Shown here: positions 30,252-32,721 of the stretch, in pieces
Numbering within the stretch: position 1 is the stretch's first letter
Layout: each line of letters starts with the position of its first letter
NCBI RefSeq assembly: GCF_014648515.1
Contig: NZ_BMRG01000002.1
Span: 680,471 to 713,191, forward strand
Direction of reading: 5' to 3'
DNA length: 32,721 nt
DNA from: Saccharothrix coeruleofusca
GTDB taxonomy: Bacteria > Actinomycetota > Actinomycetes > Mycobacteriales > Pseudonocardiaceae
Position numbers and translations under genes: made by a program
The notes under the pieces: generated by a model
Databases searched by the model: none
Seen by the model: the letters and a program-made list of their open reading frames with translations, nothing else
What the model was told of the DNA's origin: nothing

Positions 30252-32585
30252 GTGGAGCTGCCGAACCTGCCCGTGCGCGCGGTGCTGGACGACCTCGTGG
30301 CCACGCTGGCCGCGCGCGGCTCGGCGGTGCTGGTCGCGCCGCCGGGCACCGGCAAGACCACGCTGGTGCCGCTGGCGCTGCGGGAGCTCGGCGGGGGCAG
30401 GGTGGTGGTCGCCGAGCCGCGCAGGCTGGCCGCCCGGGCCGCCGCCGCGCGGATGGCGGCCCTGCTCGGCGAACCGGTCGGGCGGACCGTGGGCTACGCC
30501 GTGCGCGGCGACCGCAGGACGTCCTCCGCCACGCGCGTGGAGGTGGTCACGTCCGGGTTGCTGGTGCGGCGGTTGCAGCGCGACCCGGAGCTGTCCGGGG
30601 TCGGGACGGTGCTGCTGGACGAGTGCCACGAGCGGCACCTGGACGCGGACCTGCTGCTGGCGCTGCTGCTGGACGCGCGCGCCGGGCTGCGGCCGGACCT
30701 GCGGCTGCTCGCGACCTCGGCGACGGTGGCGGCGGACCGGCTGGCCGAGCTGCTGGGCGGCGCGCCGGTGCTGGAGGTCCGGGCCAGGACGTTCCCGGTC
30801 GAGGTCGTGCACACCCCGCCCGCGCGGGGCGAGCGGGTCGAGGTCTGCGCGGCGCGGGCCGCCCGCCGCGCGTTGTCCGAAGTGGACGGTGATGTGCTGG
30901 TGTTCCTGCCCGGTGTGGCGGAGATCCGGCGCACGGCGGCGCTGCTGGACGGCGTGGACGTGGTGCCGCTGCACGGCAGGTTGAGCAGCGGCGAGCAGGA
31001 CGCGGCGCTGCGGCCGGGTCCGCGCGAGCGGGTGGTGCTGGCCACGGCGGTCGCCGAGTCGAGCCTGACTGTGCCGGGGGTGCGGGCGGTGGTCGACGCG
31101 GGGTTGTCGCGGGTGCCCAGGGTGGACCACCGGCGCGGGCTGTCCGGCCTGGCCACGGTGCGGGTCAGCGCGGCGGTGGCCGACCAGCGGGCGGGCCGGG
31201 CGGGCCGCGAGGCGCCCGGCCGCGTCTACCGCTGCTGGCCCGAGCACGAGCACAGCACTCTGCCCCGCTACCCGGAGCCGGAGATCCGCACCGCCGACCT
31301 GACCCGGCTGGCGCTGGAGCTGGCCTGCTGGGGCGTGCCGGACGGGACCGGCCTGAGCTGGTGGGACGCGCCGCCGGGGGGCGCGCTGGACGCGGGCCGC
31401 TCGGTGCTGAGCGCGCTGGGGGCGCTCGACGGCGGCGGCGTGACCGAGCGCGGCAGGCGGATGGCCGAGCTGGGGCTGCACCCCCGCCTGGCGCGGGCGC
31501 TGCTGGACGGCGCGGCGGCGGTGGGCGCGCGGCGGGCCGCCGAGGTCGTCGCGGTGCTGGACGAGGACAGCGGCCACGGCGTGGAGCTGGCGGGTCGCCG
31601 GGCCGACCCGCGCGAGGTGCGCAGGCTGGCCGCCCTGGTGCGGGACGGCGGGCACGGCGGGGGCGACCCGGCGCTGGTGGTCGCGCTGGCCCACCCGGAG
31701 CGGCTGGCGCGGCGGCGCTCCCCCGGTTCGCCGGTGTACCTGATGGCGGGCGGCACGGCCGTGGAGCTGCCGCCGGGCAGCGGGCTGGCCGACGCGGAGT
31801 GGCTGGCCGTGGCGGTGGCCGACCGCGAGCCGGGCCGCAGCCACGGGCGCGTGCGGCTGGCCGCGCGCGCCGACGAGGAGTTGGCGCTGCGCGCCGCGCC
31901 GACCCTGCTGCACGAGGTCGACGACGTGCGGTGGGACGGCGACGTGGTGGCCCGGCGGGTGCGCAAGCTGGGCGCGATCACGTTGTCCAGCAAGCCTTTG
32001 CACGACTTGGCGCACCTTCAGGAGGCGCTGCGGCAGGGGTTGCGCGCCGAAGGGCTGGGCCTGCTGCGCTGGGACGCCGACGGGCTGCGCACGCGCGAGC
32101 GGATGGCGTTCCTGCACCGCGTGCTCGGTGACCCGTGGCCGCCGGTGGACGACGAGGCGCTGCTGGACGTGGTCGACCTGGGCGAGGCGCGCAAGCGGGC
32201 GGACCTGGCCCGGATCAGCGGTGAGCAGGTGGTGCGCTCGGTGCTGCCGTGGCCCGCGGCGGCGCGGTTCGACGAACTGGCACCCGACCGCATGGAGGTC
32301 CCCTCGGGTTCCCGGGTCCGGCTGGACTACTCGGGCGCGGAGCCGGTGCTGCCGGTGAAGGTGCAGGAGGTGTTCGGCTGGACGGAGACCCCGCGCATCG
32401 CCGACGGCCGCGTGCCGGTGGTGCTGCACCTGCTGTCGCCTGCCGGGCGGCCGACGGCGGTGACCGGTGACCTGGCCTCGTTCTGGCGCACGGGTTATCC
32501 GCGGGTGCGGGCGGAGCTGCGGGGCCGCTATCCCAAGCACCGCTGGCCCGAGGACCCGTTGACCGCGCCACCGGCTCGCCGCTGA
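30252..32585 (+). CDS. hrpB: ATP-dependent helicase HrpB
   Basis: The 777-residue product starts at GTG 30252. Helicase motifs in order are VAPPGTGKTTLVPLAL (Walker A), EPRRLAARAAAARMA (Ia), VLLDECHERHLDADLLLAL (DECH box), LRLLATSATVAADRLAELL (motif III), VLVFLPGVAEIRRTAALL (IV), LATAVAESSLTVPGVRAVVD (V) and QRAGRAGR (VI). The winged-helix, ratchet and HrpB-specific C-terminal parts follow, ending in FWRTGYPRVRAELRGRYPKH, typical of HrpB. HrpB is a DEAH/RHA RNA helicase of unclear role in bacteria. Length is close to the usual 800. A CACACT hexamer eight bases before the start suggests a leaderless message. A very long minus-strand frame over it is a codon-bias artefact. Confidence 0.95.
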   Translation: MELPNLPVRAVLDDLVATLAARGSAVLVAPPGTGKTTLVPLALRELGGGRVVVAEPRRLAARAAAARMAALLGEPVGRTVGYAVRGDRRTSSATRVEVVTSGLLVRRLQRDPELSGVGTVLLDECHERHLDADLLLALLLDARAGLRPDLRLLATSATVAADRLAELLGGAPVLEVRARTFPVEVVHTPPARGERVEVCAARAARRALSEVDGDVLVFLPGVAEIRRTAALLDGVDVVPLHGRLSSGEQDAALRPGPRERVVLATAVAESSLTVPGVRAVVDAGLSRVPRVDHRRGLSGLATVRVSAAVADQRAGRAGREAPGRVYRCWPEHEHSTLPRYPEPEIRTADLTRLALELACWGVPDGTGLSWWDAPPGGALDAGRSVLSALGALDGGGVTERGRRMAELGLHPRLARALLDGAAAVGARRAAEVVAVLDEDSGHGVELAGRRADPREVRRLAALVRDGGHGGGDPALVVALAHPERLARRRSPGSPVYLMAGGTAVELPPGSGLADAEWLAVAVADREPGRSHGRVRLAARADEELALRAAPTLLHEVDDVRWDGDVVARRVRKLGAITLSSKPLHDLAHLQEALRQGLRAEGLGLLRWDADGLRTRERMAFLHRVLGDPWPPVDDEALLDVVDLGEARKRADLARISGEQVVRSVLPWPAAARFDELAPDRMEVPSGSRVRLDYSGAEPVLPVKVQEVFGWTETPRIADGRVPVVLHLLSPAGRPTAVTGDLASFWRTGYPRVRAELRGRYPKHRWPEDPLTAPPARR

Positions 32586-32647
32586 TCCCGCCCACCGCCG
32601 CCCGCTCGAAGTGCGGAAACGGGGGGTGCGCCATAACCTGCTAAAAC

Positions 32648-32721
32648 ATGAAACATTTATCACGTAGGAGATTCATCGGCCTCACCGCCCTCGCCGCGGG
32701 CACCGCACTGACCACCGGCCG
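32648..32721 (+). CDS. Start of a Tat-exported protein, cut by window end
   Basis: Twenty-four codons from ATG 32648 read MKHLSRRRFIGLTALAAGTA, LTTG. The SRRRFIG motif followed by a hydrophobic stretch is a twin-arginine signal, so the protein is exported folded. A TAACCT box (32634-32639) ends eight bases before the ATG, and no ribosome binding site is visible, so the message may be leaderless. The mature part is outside the window and its function cannot be told. Confidence 0.8.
   Translation, partial: MKHLSRRRFIGLTALAAGTALTTG

Noticed and set aside
29367-32663. Very long minus-strand frame over hrpB
   Set aside because: Only its last 271 codons (the GNAT gene) are protein-like. The rest mirrors hrpB codons and is rich in Arg/Pro/Gln/His.

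Overview
The window looks like chromosomal DNA of a high-GC actinomycete, most likely a Pseudonocardiales relative (Saccharothrix, Lentzea or Actinosynnema type). Grounds are the strong G/C third-position bias, many GTG and TTG starts, several apparently leaderless genes, F420-type oxidoreductases, and PPE-like/EspG/DUF3558 genes whose style is typical of that order. The genus is an inference. No rRNA, CRISPR array or phage structural module was seen.

Left part (1-13.3 kb) is accessory and partly decayed. It opens with a P-loop ATPase that runs off the window, preceded and translationally coupled to a small winged-helix protein. A DUF1963 (YwqG-like) gene follows, then a small conserved hypothetical and a broken partner gene. 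Next is a NmrA-like/SDR operon divergent from its TetR regulator, a lone H-type lectin-like gene, and a cluster of remnants: an ISL3 zinc-finger fragment, a frameshifted F420-type reductase and the back half of a TetR protein. A second SDR gene and a luciferase-like monooxygenase plus MarR operon follow. The SDR and the monooxygenase carry a nearly identical 16-bp element over their -35 boxes, so the MarR protein may control both. A second ISL3 wreck and two tandem Imm50-type immunity genes close this part.

Middle part (13.5-25.4 kb) is an island of type VII secretion (ESX) accessory genes. It starts with an unassigned 583-residue protein with a C-terminal PH-like domain, then an IS3-family remnant. 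After that comes a two-gene unit (small helical ESX-type protein plus DUF3558 lipoprotein) present twice: the first copy has a decayed helical gene and an intact lipoprotein gene, and the second copy is intact. An IS30 remnant lies between the copies. The intact copy leads into a PPE-like protein, an EspG-type chaperone, a YbaB/EbfC-like protein, an EspC/WXG-like protein, a 435-residue putative secreted effector, a six-helix membrane protein and an Imm1 immunity protein. The genes from YbaB to the membrane protein overlap end to start and should be translated as one coupled unit. No EccB/C/D/E or MycP secretion machinery is in the window, so these substrates would need a channel encoded elsewhere.

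Right part (25.6-32.7 kb) is ordinary, very GC-rich chromosome: tRNA-Ala(GGC), a phenylacetate-CoA ligase-like gene, a membrane-anchored DsbA-like protein, an MFS transporter with a palindromic operator, a GNAT acetyltransferase, helicase HrpB and the start of a Tat-exported protein. The tRNA gene at the edge of the island, IS fragments throughout it and a 23-bp near-repeat at 15.6 and 25.6 kb suggest that the 15.6-25.6 kb segment arrived or was rearranged by recombination; this is an inference.
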